This document shows positions 6,171 through 13,914 of a stretch of 19,203 nucleotides of DNA, piece by piece. A model generated the notes under the pieces. That model had not been told where the DNA came from. It saw nothing but the letters and a program-made list of their open reading frames with translations, and did not search any database. Every line of letters begins with the position of its first letter. Position 1 is the stretch's first letter. The DNA is from Lachnospiraceae bacterium. Its GTDB lineage: Bacteria > Bacillota > Clostridia > Lachnospirales > Lachnospiraceae. Position numbers and translations under genes: made by a program. Where the stretch lies: positions 1 through 19,203 of the forward strand of contig JAFTXF010000045.1 in NCBI GenBank assembly GCA_017461685.1, read 5' to 3'.

Positions 6171-7916
6171 TTATTTGTAAAGGGTCGGATTAATCAAGAG
6201 CGGAGTAACCATGTCATAACCATTATCACTGCAATGTATGTAGAGCCATTGTACATCTGATACGTCAGCAGTTATCTCAAAAGGAGCGGTGGTTCTGCCG
6301 ATATTACCTGTTGTGTACAGAACCTTGTCATCGTCTCCATAGATAGTTATACGTCTTGAAGTTTTATTGTACTGGGATGTATTTTTCATGGCAATTGTCA
6401 GTTTAAGGGTGCTGTATTCACCGCCTAAATAATATTTTGCGTATCCGGCATTCCACGTATCATCAAATTCATAGACATTACCGGCACTGTAGACATTGCC
6501 AATAGTATCTTCCACGATACCTATACCGGTGATTTCATAATAATTATCACAATCAGCTATGGTAAATTCATTGAGTTTCACAGGCATGTTAGCTAATACA
6601 ATATCATACAGATTGTTAATGGCATCATTATCCGGATAGGAGCTGATAATGGATTCAAGCACGGTTAATGCGGTATCGTAATCGTAATTTTCCAGTAATC
6701 CTACTACCTGCTCCGTAACCAGTGATTCGAAGGTAATGCACACGGAAGCATATAAATCGGCAAGTAAGGTGGACTCAGGGAACTCTGCCGTGCCCTCCTT
6801 TAAGATGGAAATGGCCTGTAGATAGTCGTTTTCAGCGATTTTGGCCTCTACCTGTCCACGAATTTCTTCTATTCTGACGTCCCTATAGGTGTCGGAAATA
6901 GAGGAGTGCAGCGCTGTTAAATCGGTGTCTTCCGGTAAGATTTCCAGTGCTTTTTCGAGCTTTGACAAGGCATCTACATATGCCTTATTTTCCAATGCGG
7001 CATTGGCCTCGAGCATAGCCTCACTCTTTACAAGAGCATGATAATCTTCGGTCAAAGCAGTCAGTCTCTGAGTTAAGTCTGCATCCTCACCAAGTACATC
7101 TAAAGCAACGGAAACCATTTCCATGGCAGTCAGATAATTTTCCTGGGTATCTGCAGTTTCTGTTTGTGCCAGTACGCTTTCCTTATAGTCACTGCGACAG
7201 GTGTCGATTTTGGCCTGAGCGCTTTCGTATTCCGGCATATCCTCGCCAATCTGCTGGTAAAGCAGTAAGGCTTCCTTGGAATCACCGTCTTCATACAATT
7301 CCTCGGCCTGACTGTAAGTTTCCCGGGATTCGTGTAATTTTGTGAGTACAGCAGTCTGTTCCTTTGCAGCATCGGATAATTCGTCATTGTCCAAGCCGCT
7401 CATGGCAAGCAGCATAGCACTGGCTGTCTCATAAGATATTTTATCTGCCAAAAAGTCATCTGTTACAGAGGAAATTTCCTGATTCAACAGAGAGGAACAG
7501 ATCAGACTGTAAATAGCGCTGTCTTCGGCATCATCATTGTAAATTTCTACGGCATCGTCAAAGTCTTCCTCTCTGACAGCAGTCATGATGCTTCCGACCG
7601 GTGAGGCAACGTACAAATAGATACCCACACCGACAATTGCTAAAATCAATACAAGCAGTATAAGCAGTATGATTTTGAACTTAGATATTTTTTTCTTTTG
7701 CTTTTTGGGCTTTGTGGGTTTCTCCTTGATTTCAGGCTCAGAGGCTGTGACTGGGTTTTGGGTTTCAGCTGCCTCCTTTACAGGGGGCTTGGAATCAGTT
7801 TCCGGGGCCGGATTTGGTGCTTTCGGAGGCACGGCCTGAGCCGGTACGGGTGCGCCGCATCCTACACAAAATTTGGCGGATGGGGGGAGTTCTTTGCCAC
7901 ATTGTCTACAAAACAT
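6171..7916 (-). CDS. Zinc-ribbon, TPR-like, NPCBM-like envelope protein
   Basis: The 581-residue product starts with a zinc ribbon (Cys3-x2-Cys6, Cys17-x2-Cys20), then a Pro/Lys-rich linker and one membrane helix (about residues 80-103). A long helical region outside the membrane has TPR-like repeats at roughly 105-450, with recurring patterns such as YxxALxxLExAL and ExNDYLQAIxxL. The last 130 residues look like an NPCBM-type beta-sandwich. They show the GxxYxxGxVYEF start, KYYLGGEYSTLKLTIA, ITIYGDDDKVLY and the closing LLINPTLYK. NPCBM-type domains usually bind carbohydrate, so a cell-surface or glycan-sensing scaffold is plausible, but no enzymatic role is visible. The start is set by AAGGAGAAA just upstream and a strong promoter at 8005-7976. 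It leads the two-gene operon with 5706-6125. Confidence 0.8.
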   Translation of the reverse strand: MFCRQCGKELPPSAKFCVGCGAPVPAQAVPPKAPNPAPETDSKPPVKEAAETQNPVTASEPEIKEKPTKPKKQKKKISKFKIILLILLVLILAIVGVGIYLYVASPVGSIMTAVREEDFDDAVEIYNDDAEDSAIYSLICSSLLNQEISSVTDDFLADKISYETASAMLLAMSGLDNDELSDAAKEQTAVLTKLHESRETYSQAEELYEDGDSKEALLLYQQIGEDMPEYESAQAKIDTCRSDYKESVLAQTETADTQENYLTAMEMVSVALDVLGEDADLTQRLTALTEDYHALVKSEAMLEANAALENKAYVDALSKLEKALEILPEDTDLTALHSSISDTYRDVRIEEIRGQVEAKIAENDYLQAISILKEGTAEFPESTLLADLYASVCITFESLVTEQVVGLLENYDYDTALTVLESIISSYPDNDAINNLYDIVLANMPVKLNEFTIADCDNYYEITGIGIVEDTIGNVYSAGNVYEFDDTWNAGYAKYYLGGEYSTLKLTIAMKNTSQYNKTSRRITIYGDDDKVLYTTGNIGRTTAPFEITADVSDVQWLYIHCSDNGYDMVTPLLINPTLYK

Positions 7917-7975
7917 ACATTTTCTCCTTTGTTTATAAAATTTTTGATAAAAAATTGTAAATTTTTTATTTCTTA

Positions 7976-8005
7976 ATTATATATATATCATAACGTATTT
8001 GTAAA
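7976..8005 (-). promoter_or_regulatory. Promoter of the 7916-5706 operon
   Basis: Read on the minus strand, TTTACA (8005-8000) and a perfect TATAAT (7981-7976) are 18 bases apart, about 60 bases before the start codon. The region between is AT-rich with no other clear signal. Confidence 0.65.
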
Positions 8006-8046
8006 TGCAAGTTGTATTTATTGTTTCCTTTTGATATACAATATCG

Positions 8047-8075
8047 TTGACATTTACCTAAAATAGAACTATAAT
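8047..8075 (+). promoter_or_regulatory. Perfect consensus promoter upstream of 8144
   Basis: TTGACA (8047-8052) and TATAAT (8070-8075) are both perfect and 17 bases apart, the strongest sigma-A-type promoter in the window. The leader after it contains a small hairpin, TTTTTCGA (8092-8099) with TCGAAAAA (8110-8117). Confidence 0.82.
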
Positions 8076-8143
8076 AATTAAAAAAACGTTATTTTTCGAC
8101 AAATTCTGCTCGAAAAAATGAGAGGGAGGTTAGGAATGAAATT

Positions 8144-8332
8144 ATGCACGAGTCTGCAGCTGCCGGTGAGACAGCAGCAGATGCAGGGGTGTCCGAAGGG
8201 GTTAGGACTACAGAGGCAGCAGAGGCGGCGACTGAGGAGCTGTCAGCAGGGGCACTGTTGATTCCGGGCTTGATACTTGTGTTTATTGCAAAAGGTTTAC
8301 GAAAAAAATATAACAAAAATTTCAGCAGATGA
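8144..8332 (+). CDS. Small single-TM protein, hypothetical
   Basis: This 62-residue reading frame has an Ala/Glu-rich N-terminal half, one hydrophobic helix (about residues 36-50, GALLIPGLILVFIAKG) and a basic tail (RKKYNKNFSR). That is a believable small membrane protein with its acidic part outside. It lies directly under the perfect promoter at 8047-8075 and ahead of the zinc-ribbon gene at 8400. GGGAGG at 8124-8129 fits better the ATG at 8136 in another frame. That frame gives a Gln/Arg-rich peptide of about 40 residues with no helix, which I consider less likely. TAGGA at 8131-8135 can serve ATG 8144. No known family recognised. The Ala/Glu-rich sequence resembles the linker of the next protein, so duplication or degeneration of that region is possible. 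Confidence 0.45.
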   Translation: MHESAAAGETAADAGVSEGVRTTEAAEAATEELSAGALLIPGLILVFIAKGLRKKYNKNFSR

Positions 8333-8399
8333 TGCGAAAATGCGGGTGGCAGGCTGTTACGAAAAAGCTTAGGCCAATGTCCGCGTGGAAAGGAGCAAT

Positions 8400-10355
8400 A
8401 TGTTTTGTCAAAATTGTGGTAGTAAGATGGAAGATACGGATAAGGTATGTTCACAGTGCGGGTTCCCTGTGTATGAAGAGGCACAGGCAGCAGAAAATGG
8501 GACTGTAGAAAAGGCAGCAGTAGAAAATACAGCGGCAGAAAATCAGGCAGTACAAAGTGTTGCAGCAGAAACACAACCGGCACAAAGTGTTGAGGCAGAA
8601 ACACAACCGGTGCAGAAAGAAGTGGCAGAGAATGCAGCAGAAATTCAGCCGGAAAAGGTTGCTGAAACAGAGAGTCAGGTAACGGAGCATGTGGAAGCAA
8701 CGACACCGGCAGCAGGGGATGTGCCTCCGGAAACGGCACCAAAAGCCAAGACTTCCTTTAAGGGCAAGAAAGGCATAGTCATAGCGGGCGCAGGTGCAGC
8801 AGTTTTATTGGTTGGTGCTCTTAGTGCTTCTGCAATGACCAATTTTGTTCGCTCAACCTTTTCTTCACCGGAGAAATACTTTAGCTATGTAATGGAAAAG
8901 GAAGCAGACGAAGCGGCAGCAACAATTACCAATTATTATGAAAATTTCATTGTAAACAATATTGACTTGACTAATAAGAGTGCCAGTGCTGAGCTGACTG
9001 TGGAGTTAGGCGAGGAACTTAGGGATTTGATTGGATTTACCGGTGTTGATATTTCATGGCTTGAAAATGTAAAGCTGGGTGTGGATGCCAATATCAAAAA
9101 CGAAGCAATCGGCTTAGCTTTGAAGCTCGCTGCAAACGGAACAGATTTTATATCTGCAAATCTGGCTGCCAGCGGCAGTGAAGAAGAACTCTACATACAG
9201 GTTCCGGAATTAAATAAAACCTATATCGGATTTGATTTTACGGATGCGGATATCTATTATGATGACAGTGCCTGGGAAATTTTGGAAGGGCTTCCGTCTG
9301 TACTGCCTGAAAGCAAGGACGTAGAGGCATTACTTGCAAAATATGTAGGTATTGCACTTAACTGTATTGATGATGTTGACAAGGACAAAGATACCGTGAA
9401 GGCCGGTGGTGTGTCACAGAAGTGCACCGTACTGGAGGCTACCATTGATGACAAGACACTTGCAGATATGTTAGAAGCAGTATTGGAAGAAATGGAAAAG
9501 GATAAGGATTTAGAAAAGCTGATCAAGAAAACCGTGGAAGCGGCTGATGAACTGGGGGCAGACCTGGATGCGGATGATGTTTATGATGAATTCCTTGACG
9601 GAATCGATTATATGCTTGACGAGTTAGATTACTTTAGTGCATTAGGCGACAGCGAAATTGTATTAACTGTGTGGGTTAACGGTGATGGCGAAGTAATCGG
9701 CAGCGGTATAGAGGCAGACGGTATGGTTTCCAGTTCCGTTATGACAAGAGACGGTTCCAAATTCGGCTATGAGTGTGTTGTAGAAACAGAAGTATATTCT
9801 TATTACAGCTACGAGCCGATTGCTATCACTTTAGAAGGCAGCGGCAAGATTTCCGGTGACAAGTTAAACGGTGAATTTGCTTTGGAATACAATAATTCCG
9901 GTATTTTGGATATTACAGTGGCAGATTACAATATGGAAACTGTCAAGGAAGGCTATTTAAATGGTACTATCACAGCCAGCCTTTCTAAAGCAGCTGCATC
10001 TCTTGCAACATCCGCATTGGGTTCAGAGGCTGCTATATTATCTGCATATCTGGATTATGATATCGTTCTGGATATGGAATCTTCTGCAAAAGGAACCAAT
10101 GTATCTCTTGCAATTATGGATGGCGAGGATATGTTTGCAAAACTTACAATAGCAGGAAAGACCGGCTCAGGAAGCAAGGTTTCTATCCCGGCTGACAAAA
10201 ATGTGATAGACGGTACTGATTATGACGACTTAGAGGAATGGCTTGATGGAATGGACTTGGATGCTCTGTTAGAAAAGCTGGAAGACAAAGTGGGCGTTTC
10301 CTCTGATATAATTGACGCTTTAGAGAGTATGATGTCTTACTATTTATATTACTAA
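8400..10355 (+). CDS. Zinc-ribbon membrane protein, large extracytoplasmic domain
   Basis: The 651-residue product begins with a canonical zinc ribbon (Cys3-x2-Cys6, Cys17-x2-Cys20). A low-complexity Ala/Glu/Gln/Val linker to about residue 115 includes a 10-residue tandem repeat. One membrane helix follows (about 122-145), then an outside domain of about 500 residues. That domain alternates beta-rich stretches with acidic helical stretches and has no cysteine cluster or catalytic motif that I recognise. A GTG at 8385 would add five residues but overlaps GGAAAGGAG (8387-8395); ATG 8400 gives the usual MFCQNCG start. Overall design matches 4681-5601 and 6171-7916, suggesting related membrane-tethered sensors or envelope proteins. 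The actual role is unknown. The strong promoter at 8047-8075 probably drives it. Confidence 0.82.
   Translation: MFCQNCGSKMEDTDKVCSQCGFPVYEEAQAAENGTVEKAAVENTAAENQAVQSVAAETQPAQSVEAETQPVQKEVAENAAEIQPEKVAETESQVTEHVEATTPAAGDVPPETAPKAKTSFKGKKGIVIAGAGAAVLLVGALSASAMTNFVRSTFSSPEKYFSYVMEKEADEAAATITNYYENFIVNNIDLTNKSASAELTVELGEELRDLIGFTGVDISWLENVKLGVDANIKNEAIGLALKLAANGTDFISANLAASGSEEELYIQVPELNKTYIGFDFTDADIYYDDSAWEILEGLPSVLPESKDVEALLAKYVGIALNCIDDVDKDKDTVKAGGVSQKCTVLEATIDDKTLADMLEAVLEEMEKDKDLEKLIKKTVEAADELGADLDADDVYDEFLDGIDYMLDELDYFSALGDSEIVLTVWVNGDGEVIGSGIEADGMVSSSVMTRDGSKFGYECVVETEVYSYYSYEPIAITLEGSGKISGDKLNGEFALEYNNSGILDITVADYNMETVKEGYLNGTITASLSKAAASLATSALGSEAAILSAYLDYDIVLDMESSAKGTNVSLAIMDGEDMFAKLTIAGKTGSGSKVSIPADKNVIDGTDYDDLEEWLDGMDLDALLEKLEDKVGVSSDIIDALESMMSYYLYY
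8551..8610 (+). repeat. 30-bp tandem repeat in the linker coding region
   Basis: Two adjacent 30-base units (8551-8580 and 8581-8610) match at 27 of 30 positions and encode the repeated decapeptide related to QSVEAETQPV. Such repeats can change copy number by slippage and alter linker length. Confidence 0.85.
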
Positions 10356-10380
10356 GAAGCGTTTCATGAATCCTATGATT

Positions 10381-10410
10381 GATATACGGCGCATAGCTGC
10401 GCCGTATATC
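10381..10410 (+). terminator. Strong hairpin after the zinc-ribbon gene
   Basis: GATATACGGCGCA (10381-10393) pairs perfectly with 10398-10410 around the loop TAGC. It lies 26 bases after the stop at 10355 and ahead of the ABC operon. The following GGATTTTAAG is a poor T tract, so it is a probable terminator or processing hairpin. Confidence 0.6.
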
Positions 10411-10437
10411 GGATTTTAAGCATATGGAGGGCATGTT

Positions 10438-11106
10438 GTGGATTTGACGATCAACCATATTAAAAAAGGATTTAAAAACAAGTCTGTTTTAGAGGACATT
10501 ACATTTTCTGCGAACCGTGGAGAATGCATAGGTATCCTGGGAGGAAATGGTTGCGGCAAAACCACGCTGCTCTCCATTTTGGCAGGAACCGTGTCTGCAG
10601 ACGGGGGCAGCTTTTGCTGGGGCGGAAAAGAACTGCTCGCAAGTAAGGAGCCCCGCTCAAAAGTTGTGGGGTATGTCCCTCAGGGGACACCTCTTTTTGA
10701 GGAATTAACAGCGAAAGATAATCTTCGGCTGTGGTATGACCGGAAGGAAATGCTGCATCAGTTAAAGGGTGGCGTATTGGAACTTTTGGGGATTCATGAG
10801 TTTTTGTCTGTTCCGGTCAGTAAGATGTCCGGTGGTATGAAAAAGAGATGAAGTATTGGCTGCGCGGTTGCAGGAAAGCAGCCAATACTTCTTTTAGATG
10901 AGCCTACAGCAGCACTGGACCTGGTGTGTAAGCAGCGGATTTGGGATTATCTTTCAGATTATCAGGCAAAAGGGGGAATTATTCTGCTGGTAACCCATGA
11001 TGTGCAGGAAATAGAGCACTGCAATAGTTGTTACTTGATGCAGGACGGAAAATTAGTGCCTTATGAATATGACGGGAATGTGCGTCATCTTGTGGAGCAA
11101 TTATGA
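10438..11106 (+). pseudogene. ABC transporter ATPase with in-frame TGA
   Basis: This is the ATPase of an ABC-2 type exporter. Walker A GGNGCGKTT, Q-loop YVPQ, signature SGGMKKR, Walker B ILLLDEPTAALD and H-loop VTHD are all present in order in one frame of 223 codons. A TGA at 10849-10851 interrupts the frame immediately after the signature motif, where homologues usually have Leu (KKRLSIG). No shift is needed, because the same frame resumes SIGCAVAGKQPILLLDEP. One base change from TTA or two from CTG would explain it. Without readthrough the product would lack Walker B and the H-loop and be inactive. The start is GTG 10438, six bases after GGAGGG. The true stop overlaps ATG 11103 of the permease, implying coupling. 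A pseudogene, sequence error or recoded codon are all possible; the first two are likelier. Confidence 0.85.
10850..10891 (+). other. 14-bp stem-loop starting at the in-frame TGA
   Basis: Bases 10850-10863 pair perfectly with 10878-10891 around a 14-base loop. The stem begins on the second base of the internal TGA and is followed by TTTTAG. An alternative shorter fold, GGTTGC/GCAGCC (10866-10871 with 10878-10883) with loop AGGAAA, is also possible. It could act as an intragenic terminator once ribosomes leave at the TGA, or as a recoding signal; chance is not excluded because the bases also encode normal ABC residues. Confidence 0.6.
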
Positions 11107-12341
11107 GAGAGGCAGGCAGATATTTATTTATTCAAACCAAGCGGGTGCTCAGGTGTTTTCCCGCAGTTTTTTTTATGACATTGCTTTTGCTTGCAGCTGT
11201 TGGATTGGTTGGAAAAAGCGTAATAGAGGAGAAGCTGTCTGATGATAAGAAAAGCATGGTGGAAATAGGTGTTGTAGGTGATGTGTCAGACAGTTATTTG
11301 GGGATTGGCGTCATGGCACTTAAGCATCTGGATTCCTCCCGTTATGCAATCAATATTCAGATGATGGACGAAGCAGAAGCAAAGAGTGCACTGCAGGCAG
11401 GTGATTTGGCTGCATATCTTGTAGTTCCGGCAGGTTTTGTGGACTCCATAGTGAGCGGAGAAAATTTAAAGATTACATATTATACCAGAAACAGCCAGAT
11501 GGGTATTGGTACGATGCTTATGAATGAGCTTTCGGTCATTATTTCAGACTTCATTACCAAATCCCAAAATGCCATATACGGGATGCAAAGTTTATGCAGA
11601 ACATACGGATATGATGATATCTATTGGGATGCTACAAATGAGCTGAATGTTAGATATATCGATTTGATTTTATCCAGAACAGATTTTTTTGAAATTGAAG
11701 TTTTAGGCGTGTCAAATCAGCTGTCGATGGTGGGCTATTATATATGCGGCCTGACGGTCTTTTTTTTGATGATTTGGGGAGTCAACGGCTGCCCACTTTT
11801 TGTAAGAAAAGATTTTTCCCTGGCAAAAATGCTGAAAATAAACGGGATGGGAGCGTTTTATCAAATCCTGTGTGAATATCTGGCATATTTATTGCTGATG
11901 GCAGCAAGCTTAGTGGGTATATTTGCATTGCTGGGAGGCATTTGTGGAATGGCAGAATTTTCAGTTCCGGAGTGGGGAAAGGCAGATTTTGAAACAATTC
12001 TGTCTTTTGGTGTGAGTATGTTGCCTGCGGCATGTATGTTGACGGCAATGGCTTTATGTTTACATGAACTGACGGGAAATGTGATTTCCGCTATGCTGCT
12101 GCAGTTCCTGACCGCAGCAAGTCTTGGATATCTTTCCGGATGCTTCTATCCAAATTCCTTTTTCCCGGCCGCTATACAGAAAACAGGACAAATACTGCCA
12201 TCCGGTGTTGCTATAGAATACGCCTCCCAAAGTATGCGGGGAGAAGTCAGTGCAGGAATCCTGCTTGCTTTGACGGGGTATACTGCCTTATTCCTTATGG
12301 CAATTTATGGGTTGCGCAGGAGGAAGCTTGCGAAAAATTAA
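11103..12341 (+). CDS. ABC-2 type transporter permease, first subunit
   Basis: This 412-residue membrane protein has the ABC-2 exporter permease layout. One N-terminal helix (about residues 17-38) is followed by an extracytoplasmic domain of about 180 residues with alternating helices and strands. A cluster of about five helices (roughly 205-405) ends in a basic RRRKLAKN tail. Such permeases pair with an ATPase to export peptides, lipids or drugs; the substrate cannot be told from sequence. ATG 11103 overlaps the TGA of the ATPase gene (ATGA), so translation is probably coupled. The gene's own frame is intact although the ATPase upstream is interrupted. The stop at 12339-12341 lies within the AT-rich stretch duplicated by hairpin insertions just downstream. 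Confidence 0.85.
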   Translation: MREAGRYLFIQTKRVLRCFPAVFFMTLLLLAAVGLVGKSVIEEKLSDDKKSMVEIGVVGDVSDSYLGIGVMALKHLDSSRYAINIQMMDEAEAKSALQAGDLAAYLVVPAGFVDSIVSGENLKITYYTRNSQMGIGTMLMNELSVIISDFITKSQNAIYGMQSLCRTYGYDDIYWDATNELNVRYIDLILSRTDFFEIEVLGVSNQLSMVGYYICGLTVFFLMIWGVNGCPLFVRKDFSLAKMLKINGMGAFYQILCEYLAYLLLMAASLVGIFALLGGICGMAEFSVPEWGKADFETILSFGVSMLPAACMLTAMALCLHELTGNVISAMLLQFLTAASLGYLSGCFYPNSFFPAAIQKTGQILPSGVAIEYASQSMRGEVSAGILLALTGYTALFLMAIYGLRRRKLAKN

Positions 12342-12345
12342 TTGT

Positions 12346-12380
12346 AGGCGCTTGCGAAACTCTGTGGTGCTGTCGCGCCT
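12346..12380 (+). repeat. Collapsed remnant of the hairpin element
   Basis: AGGCGCTTGCGAAACTC followed by TGTGG matches the outer arm of the copies at 12393 and 13915 at nearly every position, then ends after a few bases in GCGCCT, complementary to its start. AAAATTA occurs on both sides (12334-12340 and 12382-12388). It looks like an earlier insertion that has lost its core and most of its arms. Confidence 0.7.
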
Positions 12381-12392
12381 GAAAATTAGTAA

Positions 12393-12644
12393 TTAGGCGT
12401 TTGCGAAACTCGGTGGCTGACTGCCAGAGCAAAATATGTTCTGGCTGAAGGGCCTTGAAACTCGCCAGTCCTTAGCGAAAGAAGGCTGAAAGCCGCACCC
12501 CCGCTTAGTACTGCTGCAGAGTTTCATGGAGCTGCCTTAGCATGCAGGGCGAAGGTCCGGTGGACCTTTGCATCGTAGGGAGCGTCCATGAAGCAGAACA
12601 TATATTGCTCTGGCAGTCAGCCACTGAGCTTCGCAAATGCCTAA
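12393..12644 (-). repeat. Hairpin element copy 2, between two permease genes
   Basis: The 51-base arms at 12393-12443 and 12594-12644 match at 47 positions. The 150-base core is in reverse orientation relative to copies 1 and 3, carrying GCTTAGTAC (12503-12511) and GTCCTTAGC (12468-12476). The inner stem here is TGAAACTC/GAGTTTCA (12456-12463 with 12519-12526). It differs from copy 3 at positions that change together on both sides. A 44-base module (12535-12578) holds a sub-hairpin with a 7-bp stem (12552-12558 with 12562-12568) and a three-base loop. AAATTAGTAAT occurs on both sides (12383-12393 and 12643-12653), consistent with a target-site duplication of about 10 bp. It splits two genes of one operon. 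No ORF. Confidence 0.87.
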
Positions 12645-12678
12645 ATTAGTAATACCGGAAAGGATGGCTGTAACAGTC

Positions 12679-13818
12679 ATGAAAAAAATCAAAAAAGTCT
12701 TTTTGTGGTTTTTACTCTTAAATAAGCGAATGCTCAAAAAGCCCAGTTTTTTAGTTATTTTGTGCTGCATTCCGCTGCTTGTGTGGGGCGTTCATGTACT
12801 TGCCGGACAGGATAGCGGCATCATGAAGATTGTATTATGTCAAGAGTCAGAGGAAGATGGTCTTGTCTCGGAGATAATTTCAGAAATAACCAAACAGGAT
12901 AGTGTACTGCATTTTATTCATGCGCACACCGCTCAGGAAGCAAAGCAGCTGGTACAAAGCGGACAGGCAGATGCGGCATGGATTTTTTGTGAGAATTTGC
13001 AGGATAGAATAGACCAATTTATCGGGAGTACTTTTGAAAAGCATCCGGTTGTAACGATTGTTGCAAAAGAAGATAATGTGGCGCTGCAATTGGCCAGAGA
13101 AAAGTTGTTTGGCGTATTGTACAGTACGGTTTCGTATTCACTATACCGTCAGTATGTGACAGAGGAAGTGTTTGAGAAGGAGACAATATCGGAGGACGAA
13201 TTGTGGGAACATTATCAAAAAACAGATGTAGAAGGCAATATGTTTGAAATGAAGTATCTGGATGGGGAAAGCGTGGTACAGAGTACCTCTTATTTGACCT
13301 TTCCTGTCAGAGGCCTGCTTGCTTTGGTGATTGTGCTCTGCGGTCTGGCATCCGGCATGTTTTATTTGCAGGATGAAGCCAGGGGAAACTTCACATGGAT
13401 ACCGGTCAACACAAATGTATTTTGGAATTGGGGTTACCTGATGCCTGGACTTATCAATGTGGGAGCAGTTTCCGTATTAGCCCTGGCTGTGTCAGGGGGA
13501 TTCGTTGGCTGGAAGTCAGAAATTTTTTGTATGTTGCTCTATTTATTGATGGTAACCGGCTTTAGTGATGTAATTCGCAGGCTGTGCGGAAGTATCGTCA
13601 GATTGGGTGCAATCATTCCGGGACTTTTACTTGTGATGCTGGCTTTGTGTCCGATATTTATGGGAGCACCCAAAATGTGGGCGATTCAGTTTATCTTGCC
13701 GCCGTTTTATTATTTGAATGCTTTGCATAACCAAATATATCTGTTTGGTATGCTGGCATATATTGTAGTCATTTTCATCATTGACTATATACTAATGCGA
13801 TTCTTGACAAAAAAATAA
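12679..13818 (+). CDS. ABC-2 type transporter permease, second subunit
   Basis: This 379-residue protein repeats the architecture of its upstream neighbour. It has an N-terminal helix (about residues 20-40), an outside domain to about residue 205, then about five helices ending in a basic tail (MRFLTKK). Together with 10438-11106 and 11103-12341 it forms an ATPase plus two-permease exporter; substrate unknown. The start is uncertain. The open frame extends to ATG 12637, inside the arm of hairpin element copy 2, and to ATG 12664. I prefer ATG 12679 because the protein then begins MKKIKKVFLWF, a natural basic start, with AAAGGA upstream, though the spacing of 14 is long. Removing the element would restore a gap of about 30 bases to the preceding gene, implying a formerly tight operon. 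Confidence 0.82.
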   Translation: MKKIKKVFLWFLLLNKRMLKKPSFLVILCCIPLLVWGVHVLAGQDSGIMKIVLCQESEEDGLVSEIISEITKQDSVLHFIHAHTAQEAKQLVQSGQADAAWIFCENLQDRIDQFIGSTFEKHPVVTIVAKEDNVALQLAREKLFGVLYSTVSYSLYRQYVTEEVFEKETISEDELWEHYQKTDVEGNMFEMKYLDGESVVQSTSYLTFPVRGLLALVIVLCGLASGMFYLQDEARGNFTWIPVNTNVFWNWGYLMPGLINVGAVSVLALAVSGGFVGWKSEIFCMLLYLLMVTGFSDVIRRLCGSIVRLGAIIPGLLLVMLALCPIFMGAPKMWAIQFILPPFYYLNALHNQIYLFGMLAYIVVIFIIDYILMRFLTKK

Positions 13819-13839
13819 ATATATTGTTTATATATTTTT
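13817..13839 (+). terminator. Weak AU-only hairpin after the permease operon
   Basis: AAATATA (13817-13823) pairs with TATATTT (13831-13837) and is followed by TT. It begins within the stop codon of the permease gene. The stem has no GC pairs, so termination here would be weak at best. Confidence 0.25.
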
Positions 13840-13862
13840 AATAAAAAGATATTTTCCATTCA

Positions 13863-13890
13863 TTGACAATTGCAACTGTAATGATACAAT
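13863..13890 (+). promoter_or_regulatory. Promoter of the heterodimeric exporter operon
   Basis: A perfect TTGACA (13863-13868) and an extended -10, TGaTACAAT (13882-13890), are spaced by 16 bases between hexamers. Transcription would start near 13897, upstream of hairpin element copy 3, so the whole element falls in the 5' leader. Confidence 0.72.
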
Positions 13891-13914
13891 AAAACATGAG
13901 CGTTAAAATGATAT

